Notes under the pieces: generated by a model
Databases searched by the model: none
What the model was told of the DNA's origin: nothing
The model's input: the letters and a program-made list of their open reading frames with translations, nothing else
In this document: piece after piece, positions 36,118-44,604 of the stretch
Numbering within the stretch: the stretch's first letter is position 1
How the letters are laid out: each line of letters opens with the position of its first letter
Program-made: the position numbers and the translations under genes
From: DASQEH01 sp963765725
Lineage (GTDB): Bacteria > Actinomycetota > Actinomycetes > Propionibacteriales > Nocardioidaceae
Assembly: GCA_963765725.1 (NCBI GenBank)
Contig: CAVXXI010000001.1
Span: forward strand, 434,001 to 498,000
Direction of reading: 5' to 3'
Length of the DNA stretch: 64,000 bases

Positions 36118-36889
36118 GTGCCGCTCCTCTGTCGACGAGATACCCGGCATCGCGCTGGAACCCCACGACGCGGGCGCCGCCGGCCATCTCCGCGCCCAGC
36201 GTGCTGCGCACCGCGAGGCGCCAGGCACGGCCCAGGTCGGGGCCCTCCCGGCGTAGTGCCTCGATGTCCGCCGGCACCGCGACCCGTACCAGTGCGGTGG
36301 GGTCGTCCACCCGGTGCACCACGGGTCGGCTCTCCACCTCGGCCAACACGGATGGCACGTCTGGGTGCGTCAACTGGGGGGCCGGTGAGCGGTCGCATGC
36401 GGCGACGACCTCGCTCGACGCGAGCGGCCACGAGGCGAGCAGCCGGTCGCTTCCCTGGCCTACGTTGATCCCGTCGGGCATGTCGCCGTAGAAGTCCTGC
36501 TCGTACCGCGTCGCGCGGGCCAGGAGCCGGGCCAGGTTGAAGTGGGCGTTACGGCTGAGCAACGGGTCGAAAGTCCAGGTGATCTCCTGGATGCCCAGGC
36601 CGATCGCCCACGCTCGCTGATGCAGCTTGAGCGCGAAGCCCAGCTGTCGTCCGCGCGCGGCGTGGCGCACGCCGGTCACGTCGGAGTGCAGAGCGCGACC
36701 AGGCGGAGCCGAGAAGAACGCCACCGACGCGGCGACCATCGCCTCGCCGTCGAAGGCCGCGGCGACGTACCCGCCCGTGTACGCGAGGGCCCGCAGGTGC
36801 TCCACCCCGACGACCGGCGGGCCGGTGTTGGTCCACACCTCGTCGAACAGTGCGACGACCGCCGCGAGCTCGGCGAGTCCGGTGACCAA
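36098..36889 (-). CDS. GNAT-family acyltransferase (COG3375-like), beside the racemase gene
   Basis: About 263 residues. The segment LAELAAVVALFDEVWTNTGPP, then GGYVAAAFDGEAMVAASVAFF and VRHAARGRQLGFALKLHQRAWAIGLGIQEITWTFDPLLSRNAHFN is the pattern of a large GNAT-like family often found next to MenC/NSAR genes. The only usable start is TTG at 36889. The frame stays open upstream into the end of gabT and still looks coding (AARAADRSRVCVRL), but contains no ATG or GTG. Either TTG is real or the start is damaged. It overlaps the racemase start by 20 bp. Role by family: N-acylation of an amino acid for the racemase; not shown. Confidence 0.75.
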   Translation of the reverse strand: MVTGLAELAAVVALFDEVWTNTGPPVVGVEHLRALAYTGGYVAAAFDGEAMVAASVAFFSAPPGRALHSDVTGVRHAARGRQLGFALKLHQRAWAIGLGIQEITWTFDPLLSRNAHFNLARLLARATRYEQDFYGDMPDGINVGQGSDRLLASWPLASSEVVAACDRSPAPQLTHPDVPSVLAEVESRPVVHRVDDPTALVRVAVPADIEALRREGPDLGRAWRLAVRSTLGAEMAGGARVVGFQRDAGYLVDRGAAHADRGR

Positions 36890-36983
36890 GCGTACGCAGA
36901 CTCGGGAGCGGTCGGCTGCGCGCGCCGCCTGCTCCCAGGCCGCTGCCGCCAGGTCGCGCGTCGAACCGACGACGACCGCCGCG

Positions 36984-38333
36984 TCAGCTGACGTCGGACA
37001 GAGCCTTCTCGAGGACCGTCATCGCCTCGTCGACGAGCTCGTCGGGCATCACGAGTGGCGGCAGGAAGCGGAAGACGTTGCCGAAGGTGCCACAGGTGAG
37101 GGTGAGCACTCCCTCTGCGTGGCAGGCGGCGTTCACCTTCGCGGCAGCGGCCGCGTTGGGCGTCGTGGTCCCCGGCTCGACCAGCTCCATGGCGACCATC
37201 GCGCCCCGACCGCGGACGTCGCCGATAACGGGGTAGCGGGTCGCCATGTCGGTGAGCCTCGTCGTCATGAGGTCGCCGAGATGGCAGGCCCTAGCCGGCA
37301 GGTCGAGCTCTTTCATCGTCGCGATGGCACCGAGGGCACTGGCGCATGCGACGGGGTTGCCGCCGAAGGTGCCGCCCAGACCTCCCGCCTTGACGGCGTC
37401 CATGATCGGCGCGCGGCCGGTCACCGCCGCCAGTGGGAGCCCGCCGGCGATGCCCTTCGCTGTGGTGATCAGGTCGGGCACGACACCCTCGTGCTCACAG
37501 GCGAACCAGTCGCCCGTGCGGCAGAAGCCGGTCTGGATCTCGTCGGCCACGAAGACGATGCCGTTGTCGGTGCACCACTCGCTGAGCCGGGTCAGGAACC
37601 CGTCGGCGGGCACGACGAAGCCGCCCTCACCGAGGATCGGCTCGATGACGACGCAGGCGACGCTGTCCGCGCCGACCTGCTTGTCGATGATCGTGATCGC
37701 CCGCTCGGCAGCGTCGGTGCCGGAGATCGGCACCGGCTCGCGGAACGGGTACGACATAGGTGCGCGGTAGACCTCGCCCGCGAACGGCCCGAAGCCGTGC
37801 TTATAGGGGACCGTCTTGGCCGTCATCGCCATGGTGAGGTTCGTGCGCCCGTGGTAGGCGTGGTCGAACACGACGACGGCGTCGCGGCCGGTGGCCGTAC
37901 GGGCGATCTTGACGGCGTTCTCGACTGCCTCAGCGCCGGAGTTGAGCAGGATCGACTTCTTGTCGTGATCGCCCGGGGTCAGCTCTGCGAGCTGCTCGCA
38001 CACCTCGACGTACGGCTCGTACGGCGCGACCATGAAGCAGGTGTGGGTGAACTTGGCAACCTGCTCGCTCACGCGCTCGACGACGTGGGTGGCCGCGTTC
38101 CCGACGCTGGCGACGGCGATTCCCGCTGCCATGTCGATCAGCGAGTTGCCGTCGACGTCGACGATCACCCCCCCGCCGGCGGCCTCGACGTACACGGGCA
38201 GGCCCACCCCGATGCCGTCCGAGACGCACCGGGACTTGCGCTTGTGCAGCTCCTGCGACTTCGGTCCTGGGATGGCGGTGAGGATGCGTCGCTCCTGCGG
38301 CAGACCCGGTCCGCCGTTCACTGTGTCGGTCAT
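36984..38333 (-). CDS. gabT: 4-aminobutyrate aminotransferase
   Basis: A protein of 449 residues. The PLP lysine is in LITTAKGIAGGLPLAAVTGR, the aspartate in FVADEIQTGFCRTGDWFACEHEGVVPD, and the N-terminal RRILTAIPGPKSQELHKRKSRCV is typical of actinobacterial GabT. It moves the amino group of GABA to 2-oxoglutarate, giving succinic semialdehyde and glutamate. Divergent from an aldehyde dehydrogenase that could take the semialdehyde to succinate, the two completing the polyamine route that starts at the transporters. On the same strand as the GNAT and racemase genes downstream, with a 94-bp gap, so possibly one transcript. Confidence 0.92.
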   Translation of the reverse strand: MTDTVNGGPGLPQERRILTAIPGPKSQELHKRKSRCVSDGIGVGLPVYVEAAGGGVIVDVDGNSLIDMAAGIAVASVGNAATHVVERVSEQVAKFTHTCFMVAPYEPYVEVCEQLAELTPGDHDKKSILLNSGAEAVENAVKIARTATGRDAVVVFDHAYHGRTNLTMAMTAKTVPYKHGFGPFAGEVYRAPMSYPFREPVPISGTDAAERAITIIDKQVGADSVACVVIEPILGEGGFVVPADGFLTRLSEWCTDNGIVFVADEIQTGFCRTGDWFACEHEGVVPDLITTAKGIAGGLPLAAVTGRAPIMDAVKAGGLGGTFGGNPVACASALGAIATMKELDLPARACHLGDLMTTRLTDMATRYPVIGDVRGRGAMVAMELVEPGTTTPNAAAAAKVNAACHAEGVLTLTCGTFGNVFRFLPPLVMPDELVDEAMTVLEKALSDVS

Positions 38334-38448
38334 GAGGCCACCGTATGCCGGGCGAGCGGTCAGCGGCTACCGGCGGGGCTGCCGGAGCCCGTGGGTGGGC
38401 GGGGGTACGGGCTCGCCGGGCTGACGCTGTAGCCGTGGAGGTACTAGC

Positions 38449-39903
38449 GTGCGAGGTATGACGACTCAGACGTACTCCATGCAGGTGGCGGGCAAGTCGG
38501 TGGACGGGCCGGACACGTTCGACATCACCAACCCGTACTCGGGCCAGGTGGTCGGGACGACCTCGTGGGCCACGCCGGACCAGGTCGAGGACGCCATCCG
38601 CGCGGCGCACGAGCTGCGCGACGAGGCGGCGGCGCTGCCGGTCCACGTGCGTGCCGACGCCCTGCTGTCCATCAGCCGCCGGATCAGCGAGCGGGCCGAG
38701 GAGCTCGCCCAGCTGATCACGGCGGAGAACGGCAAGCCGATCCTGTGGTCGCGCGGTGAGGTGGGCAGAGCGGTGTCCGTCTTCAGGCTCGCGTCGGAGG
38801 AGGCGCGGCGCTGGTCGGGGGAGGCCATGCGGCTCGACACCGACAAGGCCGGGGAAGGACGGATGGCGTACGTCCGCAAGGTGCCCAAGGGCCCCGTACT
38901 GGCGATCTCGCCGTTCAACTTCCCGCTCAACCTCGTCGCGCACAAGGTGGCTCCGGCAATCGCGGTCGGTGCCCCCGTGGTCTTGAAGCCGGCCCCGAAG
39001 ACGCCGCTCTCGGCGCTCGTGCTGGCGGAGATCGTCGCCGATACCGATCTGCCCGCTGCGATGTTGAGCGTGCTGAACGTGCCCAACGACGTCGCGCCCT
39101 CTCTCGTCGCCGACGAGCGCCTGCCCGTGGTGTCGTTCACCGGCTCGGGTCCGGTCGGGTGGAAGATCCAGGAGTCCGTGCCCCACAAGCACGTCACTCT
39201 GGAGCTCGGCGGCAACGCCGCCGCCGTCCTGTGCAGCGACTGGACCAGCGACGACGACCTCGACTGGGCCGCGACGCGGATCGCGACCTACTCGAATTAC
39301 CAGGCAGGGCAGTCGTGCATCGGTGTCCAGCGCGTGTTCGTGCACGAGGGCGTGTACGACGCGTTCCGGTCGCGCCTGGTGGCGGCGGTCGAGAAGCTGG
39401 GGGTCGGCGACCCCGCCGACGAGGCCACCCAGGTGGGCCCGGTGATCAACGAGGAGGCCGCCGAGCGGATCGTGGCCTGGGTCGACGAGGCGGTCAAGGG
39501 CGGTGCGACGGTCCTGACCGGTGGCGGGCGCGACGGTACGACAGTCGAGCCGACCGTGCTCGAAGGGGTCGCGGCGCAGGACAAGGTGTCGTGCGAGGAG
39601 GTCTTCGGTCCGGTCGTCTTCATCGAGTCGGTCCCCGACGACGACGCCGCCTTCGACAAGGTCAACGCCTCGCCGTTCGGCCTGCAGGCGGGCGTCTTCA
39701 CGCATCGGCTGCAGACGGCTTTCCGGGCGCACCGCGAGCTCGAGGTCGGGGGCGTGATCGTCGGCGACGTACCCAGCTACCGGGCCGACCAGATGCCGTA
39801 CGGCGGCGTCAAGGACTCCGGCGTCGGGCGTGAGGGCGTGCGGTACGCGATGGAGGACTACACGTACGAGCGCGTCATGGTGCTGACCGGCCTCACGCTC
39901 TGA
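38449..39903 (+). CDS. Aldehyde dehydrogenase, probably succinic semialdehyde
   Basis: A protein of 484 residues from the GTG at 38449 (GGAGG seven bases upstream), or 481 from the ATG at 38458. ALDH motifs: ISPFNFPLNLVAHKVAPAIAVGAPVVLKPAPKTPLS in part, FTGSGPVGWKI, LELGGNAAAVL with the base glutamate, nucleophile cysteine in GQSCIGVQRV, and EEVFGPVVF. This branch resembles lactaldehyde/glyceraldehyde-type dehydrogenases rather than E. coli GabD. Divergent from gabT, so succinic semialdehyde is a reasonable substrate but not proven. It ends at a 22-bp array. Confidence 0.85.
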   Translation: MRGMTTQTYSMQVAGKSVDGPDTFDITNPYSGQVVGTTSWATPDQVEDAIRAAHELRDEAAALPVHVRADALLSISRRISERAEELAQLITAENGKPILWSRGEVGRAVSVFRLASEEARRWSGEAMRLDTDKAGEGRMAYVRKVPKGPVLAISPFNFPLNLVAHKVAPAIAVGAPVVLKPAPKTPLSALVLAEIVADTDLPAAMLSVLNVPNDVAPSLVADERLPVVSFTGSGPVGWKIQESVPHKHVTLELGGNAAAVLCSDWTSDDDLDWAATRIATYSNYQAGQSCIGVQRVFVHEGVYDAFRSRLVAAVEKLGVGDPADEATQVGPVINEEAAERIVAWVDEAVKGGATVLTGGGRDGTTVEPTVLEGVAAQDKVSCEEVFGPVVFIESVPDDDAAFDKVNASPFGLQAGVFTHRLQTAFRAHRELEVGGVIVGDVPSYRADQMPYGGVKDSGVGREGVRYAMEDYTYERVMVLTGLTL

Positions 39904-39918
39904 CCGGTCCCGCGGTCC

Positions 39919-40006
39919 GGTCGAGCGGGCGGGAATGTCCGGTCGAGCGGGCGGGAATGTGCGGTCGAGCGGGCGGGAATGTGCGGTCGAGCGGGCGGGA
40001 ATGTTC
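39919..40006. repeat. 22-bp tandem array, four forward units (family A)
   Basis: Four units of exactly 22 bp (39919-39940, 39941-39962, 39963-39984, 39985-40006). They differ only at the last few bases, and their shared core is GGTCGAGCGGGCGGGAATG. A partial unit precedes them. They fill the gap between the aldehyde dehydrogenase stop and the convergent 109-residue gene. These units are the best-preserved members of the family that also occurs at 18.2 kb and 61.3 kb. No inverted block here. Confidence 0.9.
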
Positions 40007-40041
40007 CAGGCCTCAGCGTTGGATCCGCGCCCTCAGCGCGG

Positions 40042-40371
40042 TCACGGGCCGCCTTGAAGCACGTAGTCATAGGTCTGTGGACCCGCCCTGACATAGATCA
40101 CCGTGTCCGTGCGCGGGTCGTTGTCGGCGAAGATCGTGCCCCCTCCCGGAGTCTTCCCGTGAGCGGTATCTCCTGACGGGATAGGTGTGGTGTGCGGGTG
40201 TCGCAGGTAGCTCCGCTCGCCGAACAGGAGCCGAGGCGGGGCCGCCGAAGGCGTGAGCCGCCACTCCCAACCCTGGTCGTGCACCTGATAGAGCCGGACG
40301 AGAGGTACGGCAACGCAGACGACGATCAGCGCGATGACCGATCTGCGTACCCAACCGAGGGGAGGCCGCAT
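40042..40371 (-). CDS. Small membrane-anchored protein of unknown function
   Basis: I do not recognise a family. A protein of 109 residues from the ATG at 40371, with an unusually good ribosome site (GGAGGTGA, four bases before the start). A short basic N-terminus (MRPPLGWVRR) is followed by one membrane span (SVIALIVVCVAVPLVRLY). The outer part of about 80 residues is polar and holds LLFGERSYLRHPHTTPIPSG and VIYVRAGPQTYDYVLQGGP. It would be held in the membrane with its C-terminus outside. It lies between two 22-bp arrays of different families (39919-40006 and 40427-40532), divergent from dxr. Codon use looks normal for the window. Confidence 0.7.
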   Translation of the reverse strand: MRPPLGWVRRSVIALIVVCVAVPLVRLYQVHDQGWEWRLTPSAAPPRLLFGERSYLRHPHTTPIPSGDTAHGKTPGGGTIFADNDPRTDTVIYVRAGPQTYDYVLQGGP

Positions 40372-40426
40372 GGTCTCACCTCCTGAGCTCACGCTACCGC
40401 TGGAGGAGTCCCGCGGACCGTACATC

Positions 40427-40532
40427 GAACCGACTCCTCGGCGGGAAGGAACCGACTCCTCGGCGGGAAGGAACCGACTCCTCGGCGGGAAGGAACCGAC
40501 TCCTCGGCGGGAAGGAAGTGACCCTCGGGGCG
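40427..40532. repeat. 22-bp tandem array, four identical units (family B), upstream of dxr
   Basis: Four identical units (40427-40448, 40449-40470, 40471-40492, 40493-40514) with core CGACTCCTCGGCGGGAAG, then a degraded fifth copy to about 40532. A short inverted match, GGAGGAGTCCCGCGG, lies at 40402-40416. The array occupies the gap between the starts of the divergent small membrane protein and dxr, 26 bp before the dxr GTG, so promoters must lie in or around it. Identity between copies points to recent amplification. Confidence 0.92.
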
Positions 40533-40557
40533 TAGGGCGGCGTGGGAGAATGGGCCG

Positions 40558-41796
40558 GTGAGCGGGCAGCGGGCGGTACGCGACATCGTGGTGCTCGGCT
40601 CCACCGGCTCGGTGGGCACCCAGGCGCTCGACATCGTCCGGTCCAACCCCGACCGGTTCCGGGTGGTCGGACTGTCGGGCGGCGGCAGCCGGCCCCAGCT
40701 CCTCGCGGCGCAGGCGATCGAGTTCGGCGTCGATGTCGTCGCCGTCGCCCGCGGCACCACCGCCGAGGATCTCCAGCTCGCCCTGTATGCGGCGGCGCAG
40801 AAGCACGGGTACGCGCAGGGCAGGTTCCGCCTCCCGAAGATCCTGGTCGGACCAGACGCTGCCGAGCAGATCGCCGCAATGCCCTGCGACACCGTCCTCA
40901 ACGCCATCAACGGAAGCGTCGGGCTGCGGCCCACGCTGGCGGCCCTCGACGCCGGCTCGACCCTGGCGCTGGCCAACAAGGAGTCACTCATCGTCGGCGG
41001 CGACGTCGTGAGATCGCGCGCGAAGCCCGGACAGATCGTGCCGGTCGACTCCGAGCACTCTGCACTGGCGCAGTGCCTGCGCGGCGGCCGCGCCGACGAG
41101 GTGCGCAAGCTCGTCATCACCGCGAGCGGCGGCCCGTTCCGCGGCCGCGACCGGGCCGACCTCGGTGACGTCACCGCCGAGCAGGCGCTCGCGCACCCCA
41201 CCTGGAACATGGGCCCGGTCGTCACGACCAACTCGTCGACGCTCGTCAACAAGGGCCTCGAGGTGATCGAGGCCCACCTGCTCTTCGGTATCGACTACGA
41301 CAGCATCGAGGTCGTCGTCCACCCTCAGTCGATGATCCACTCCATGGTCGAGTTCACCGACGGGTCGACCCTGGCCCAGGTATCACCCCCCGACATGCAC
41401 CTGCCCATCAGCCTCGCCCTCAACTGGCCGGACCGGCTCCCCGGCTCGGCGGCGCCCGTGCCGTGGGGCGAGGCGCAGACCTGGACCTTCGAGCCGGTCG
41501 ACCATACGGCGTTCCCGGGTCTGCGGCTCGCGATCGCGGCGGGGCGCACCGGTGGCGTCGCGCCGGCGATCTACAACGCCGCCAACGAGATCTGCGTCGA
41601 CGCCTTCCTCGCCGGCCGTCTCCGCTATCTCGCCATCGTCGACACGGTGGCCGAGGTGCTCTCCCTGAGCGACGTACCCTCGACAGCAGGCGACGTCGGC
41701 ATCGACGACGTACTCGCCGCGGACCGTTGGGGTCGCAACCGGGCGGCAGAGCTGGTCGCCGCGGCAGCGACAGGAGGAGGGGCAGCACACCGATGA
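40558..41796 (+). CDS. dxr: 1-deoxy-D-xylulose-5-phosphate reductoisomerase
   Basis: A protein of 412 residues. NADPH-binding LGSTGSVGTQALDIVR at the N-terminus, LANKESLIVGGDVV and PVDSEHSALAQCL (metal and substrate), then SGGPFRGR and the closing-loop HPTWNMG segment, all intact. It turns DXP into MEP, the committed step of the non-mevalonate isoprenoid route. GTG start at 40558, after a weak GGGAGA site. It overlaps rseP by four bases (ATGA), and ispG, a later enzyme of the same route, follows rseP, an arrangement usual in actinobacteria. Confidence 0.96.
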   Translation: MSGQRAVRDIVVLGSTGSVGTQALDIVRSNPDRFRVVGLSGGGSRPQLLAAQAIEFGVDVVAVARGTTAEDLQLALYAAAQKHGYAQGRFRLPKILVGPDAAEQIAAMPCDTVLNAINGSVGLRPTLAALDAGSTLALANKESLIVGGDVVRSRAKPGQIVPVDSEHSALAQCLRGGRADEVRKLVITASGGPFRGRDRADLGDVTAEQALAHPTWNMGPVVTTNSSTLVNKGLEVIEAHLLFGIDYDSIEVVVHPQSMIHSMVEFTDGSTLAQVSPPDMHLPISLALNWPDRLPGSAAPVPWGEAQTWTFEPVDHTAFPGLRLAIAAGRTGGVAPAIYNAANEICVDAFLAGRLRYLAIVDTVAEVLSLSDVPSTAGDVGIDDVLAADRWGRNRAAELVAAAATGGGAAHR

Positions 41797-43118
41797 CGAG
41801 CCTCGTCTACGCCCTCGGTGTCGTGCTGTTCCTGACCGGTGTGCTGATCTCCATCGCCCTGCACGAGGTCGGCCACATGGTGCCGGCGAAGAAGTTCGGC
41901 GTCAAGGTCACCCAGTACTTCGTCGGCTTCGGCAAGACGGTCTGGTCGGTCCGCCGAGGCGACACGGAGTACGGCGTCAAGGCGTTCCCGCTGGGCGGGT
42001 TCATCAAGATGGTCGGCATGCTCCCGCCGGAGCGCCGCGACGAGAACGGCCGCGTCAAGGGAATCTCCCGGGGGTTCTTCGGTCGGCTGATCGCCGACGC
42101 GAGGGCGCTGGAGTACTCGTCGGTCAGCCCGGGCGACGAGCCTCGCCTCTTCTACCGGCTGGCCTGGTGGAAGAAGATCGTGGTGATGGCCGGTGGGCCG
42201 ATGACCAACGTCGTGCTCGCCGTGCTCCTGCTCGGAGGCGTGTTCATGGGCATCGGCGTCAAGTCGCCGACGCTCACCGTGAGCGCCGTCTCGGACTGCG
42301 TCATACCAGCGAGCGAGGGAGCCCGCGCGTGTGTCGTGGCCCCGCATCCCCATCCCGACCCCGTCTCGCCGGCGCGCAGGGCCGGCTTCCACGTCGGCGA
42401 CAAGATCGTCTCCTTCAACGGGCGCCCGATGTCGAGCTGGGACGAGTTCTCCAGCGCGATCCGGGCCAACGGTGCCGGGAAGGCGACCGTCGTCGTCCAG
42501 CGCGCGGGCAAGGACGTGACCCTCACCACCAAGACGATGGTCTCCCAACGACCCAGCCTCGACCTCAACACGACCAACTCCTACGTCAACGTCGGGTTCC
42601 TCGGTGTCACGCCGGACGAGGTACGCCAACGGCAGGGACCGGGTTACGTCGCCTCGACGATGTGGGACTACACGAAACGCACGGGTGCCGCCGTGGTCCA
42701 TATGCCCCAGCGCATGGTCGGTGTCGTGAAGGCGGCGTTCGGGCTCGAGAAGCGCGACCCGCAGAGCCCGATGAGCGTGGTCGGCGCGAGCCGGATCGCC
42801 GGCGACGTCGCCTCCGACAACCAGATCAGCGTGACGGACCGCTGGGCGACGCTGCTGATGCTGCTGGGCGTCGTCAACCTGTTCGTGGCCCTGTTCAACT
42901 TCATCCCGCTCCTGCCGCTCGACGGAGGGCACATCGCGGGTGCGCTGTTCGAGGCGATCCGGCGCGGGCTGGCTCGCGTGCGTGGGCGGCCCGACCCCGG
43001 GTACGCCGACGTGGCGCAGCTACTGCCCTTCGCGTACGCGCTGGCCAGCGTGCTGATCGTGATGGGCGTCCTGCTCATCTGGGCCGATATCGTCAACCCG
43101 ATCACCCTGAGCGGCTGA
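41793..43118 (+). CDS. rseP: Site-2 protease, RseP/Rip1 family
   Basis: A protein of 441 residues in the membrane. The zinc site is H24-E-V-G-H28 in the first span; the third ligand is in FNFIPLLPLDGGH near the C-terminus. A PDZ domain lies at about 185-265 (ARRAGFHVGDKIVSFNGRPMSSWDEF in part). These enzymes cut anti-sigma factors or other membrane proteins inside the bilayer after a first cut outside. An insertion of about 30 residues (GMLPPERRDENGRVKGISRG in part) after GGFIKMV is normal for actinobacterial members. Sits between dxr and ispG. Confidence 0.94.
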   Translation: MTSLVYALGVVLFLTGVLISIALHEVGHMVPAKKFGVKVTQYFVGFGKTVWSVRRGDTEYGVKAFPLGGFIKMVGMLPPERRDENGRVKGISRGFFGRLIADARALEYSSVSPGDEPRLFYRLAWWKKIVVMAGGPMTNVVLAVLLLGGVFMGIGVKSPTLTVSAVSDCVIPASEGARACVVAPHPHPDPVSPARRAGFHVGDKIVSFNGRPMSSWDEFSSAIRANGAGKATVVVQRAGKDVTLTTKTMVSQRPSLDLNTTNSYVNVGFLGVTPDEVRQRQGPGYVASTMWDYTKRTGAAVVHMPQRMVGVVKAAFGLEKRDPQSPMSVVGASRIAGDVASDNQISVTDRWATLLMLLGVVNLFVALFNFIPLLPLDGGHIAGALFEAIRRGLARVRGRPDPGYADVAQLLPFAYALASVLIVMGVLLIWADIVNPITLSG

Positions 43119-43128
43119 GGAGCCAACC

Positions 43129-44304
43129 GTGACCGCGATCAACCTCGGGATGCCGGCCGCCCCGCCGCCGGTGCTCGCCCCCCGCCGCAAGAGCCGGCAG
43201 ATCAAGGTAGGGAAGGTGCTCGTCGGCGGCGATGCGCCGATCTCCGTGCAGTCGATGACGACGACCTTGACCTCCGACGTCAACACGACGCTGCAGCAGA
43301 TCGCCGAGCTCACCGCGTCCGGATGCGACATCGTCCGCGTGGCGTGCCCGAGCCAGGACGACGCCGACGCCCTTCCGCAGATCGCGTCCCACTCGCAGAT
43401 ACCGGTCATCGCCGACATCCACTTCCAGCCGAAGTACGTCTTCGCCGCGATCGACGCCGGCTGCGCGGCGGTCCGGGTGAACCCCGGCAACATCCGCAAG
43501 TTCGACGACCAGGTGAAGCAGATCGCAGCGGCCGCGAAGGACCGGGGCACGTCGATCCGGATCGGTGTCAACGCGGGTTCGCTCGACCCTCGTCTGCTCG
43601 AGCGGTACGGCAAGGCCACGGCGGAGGCGCTCGTCGAGTCTGCCGTCTGGGAGGCGTCGCTGTTCGAGGAGCACGACTTCCACGAGTTCAAGATCTCGGT
43701 GAAGCACAACGACCCGGTCGTGATGGTGCGTGCGTACGAGATGCTCGCCGAGCGGGGCGACTGGCCCCTGCACCTCGGCGTCACCGAGGCCGGCCCAGCG
43801 TTCCAGGGCACCATCAAGTCGTCGGTCGCCTTCGGGGCGCTGCTGTCGCGGGGGATCGGCGACACCATCCGGGTTTCGCTGTCCGCGCCCCCCGTCGAGG
43901 AGGTCAAGGTCGGGCTGCAGATCCTCGAGTCGCTGAACCTGAAGCCCCGGCGGCTCGAGATCGTCTCCTGCCCGTCCTGCGGCCGTGCCCAGGTCGACGT
44001 GTACAAGCTCGCCGACGAGGTGACCGCCGGGCTCGAGGGGCTCGAGGTGCCGCTGCGCGTCGCGGTGATGGGGTGCGTCGTGAACGGCCCGGGCGAGGCG
44101 CGCGAGGCCGATCTCGGCGTCGCGTCCGGCAACGGCAAGGGCCAGATCTTCGTCAAGGGCCACGTCATCAAGACGGTGCCGGAGTCGCTCATCGTCGAGA
44201 CGCTGATCGAAGAGGCCATGCGGCTCGCCGACTCGATGGGCGAGCCCGTCGACGACGACGGCACGACGCGGCCGCCCGGTACCCCCGTCGTCACCGTCTC
44301 GTAG
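43129..44304 (+). CDS. ispG: (E)-4-hydroxy-3-methylbut-2-enyl-diphosphate synthase
   Basis: A protein of 391 residues. IKVGKVLVGGDAPISVQSMTTT at the start and the [4Fe-4S] cysteines in SCPSCGRAQVDVY and VMGCVVNGPGEA near the end are diagnostic. It reduces MEcPP to HMBPP in the non-mevalonate pathway, using reduced ferredoxin or flavodoxin. GTG start at 43129 with TGAGGAG upstream, 10 bp after rseP. After the stop the motif CGAGACGTC occurs (44322-44330), as at three other gene ends in the window. Confidence 0.96.
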   Translation: MTAINLGMPAAPPPVLAPRRKSRQIKVGKVLVGGDAPISVQSMTTTLTSDVNTTLQQIAELTASGCDIVRVACPSQDDADALPQIASHSQIPVIADIHFQPKYVFAAIDAGCAAVRVNPGNIRKFDDQVKQIAAAAKDRGTSIRIGVNAGSLDPRLLERYGKATAEALVESAVWEASLFEEHDFHEFKISVKHNDPVVMVRAYEMLAERGDWPLHLGVTEAGPAFQGTIKSSVAFGALLSRGIGDTIRVSLSAPPVEEVKVGLQILESLNLKPRRLEIVSCPSCGRAQVDVYKLADEVTAGLEGLEVPLRVAVMGCVVNGPGEAREADLGVASGNGKGQIFVKGHVIKTVPESLIVETLIEEAMRLADSMGEPVDDDGTTRPPGTPVVTVS

Positions 44305-44391
44305 CCACCGCCCCTTTCCGCCGAGACGTCACCTGCGGCCGGGTTCTGCCCGCGTGTCGGCCTGCGATCGACGTCTCTGACGCAGTCCTGG

Positions 44392-44427
44392 TTGACACAG
44401 ACACGCTAGACTGCTAGCAATATAGCC
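44392..44427 (+). promoter_or_regulatory. Promoter with palindromic operator, probably leaderless
   Basis: TTGACA (44392-44397) is a perfect -35 box. A 17-bp spacer leads to TAGCAA (44415-44420). The expected transcript start is at or within two bases of the ATG at 44428, and no ribosome site precedes that ATG, so the message is probably leaderless. Inside the spacer and -10 lies the palindrome GCTAGACTGCTAGC (44405-44418, 5-base arms), with another GCTA/TAGC dyad just after. The next gene encodes a ribbon-helix-helix protein, which typically binds such sites, suggesting autoregulation. Confidence 0.65.
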
Positions 44428-44604
44428 ATGGACAGCGAGCGTCCGGACCCGCGGCAAGACAAGGCGCAGTTCAACGTCTACCTGCCGCCGGACCTCATCC
44501 GGCGGACCAAGCACCAGGCGATCGACGAAGGCACCAGCCTGTCGGCGCTCGTCGAGCGGGCCCTGGGTGAGTACCTGACAAGACACGGAGAGGCCACGCC
44601 ATGA
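44428..44604 (+). CDS. Ribbon-helix-helix (CopG/Arc-like) DNA-binding protein
   Basis: A 58-residue protein: MDSERPDPRQDKAQFNVYLP, then PDLIRRTKHQAIDEGTSLSA and LVERALGEYLTRHGEATP. The beta-strand (QFNVYLP), helix 1 (PDLIRRTKHQAIDEG) and helix 2 (SLSALVERALGEYL) are the full ribbon-helix-helix unit, which dimerises to bind DNA. It overlaps the start of the VOC-domain gene (ATGA). No toxin partner of a known family follows, so it is more likely a simple autoregulator of the VOC-MFS operon than an antitoxin, though the VOC protein as its partner cannot be excluded. Confidence 0.87.
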   Translation: MDSERPDPRQDKAQFNVYLPPDLIRRTKHQAIDEGTSLSALVERALGEYLTRHGEATP

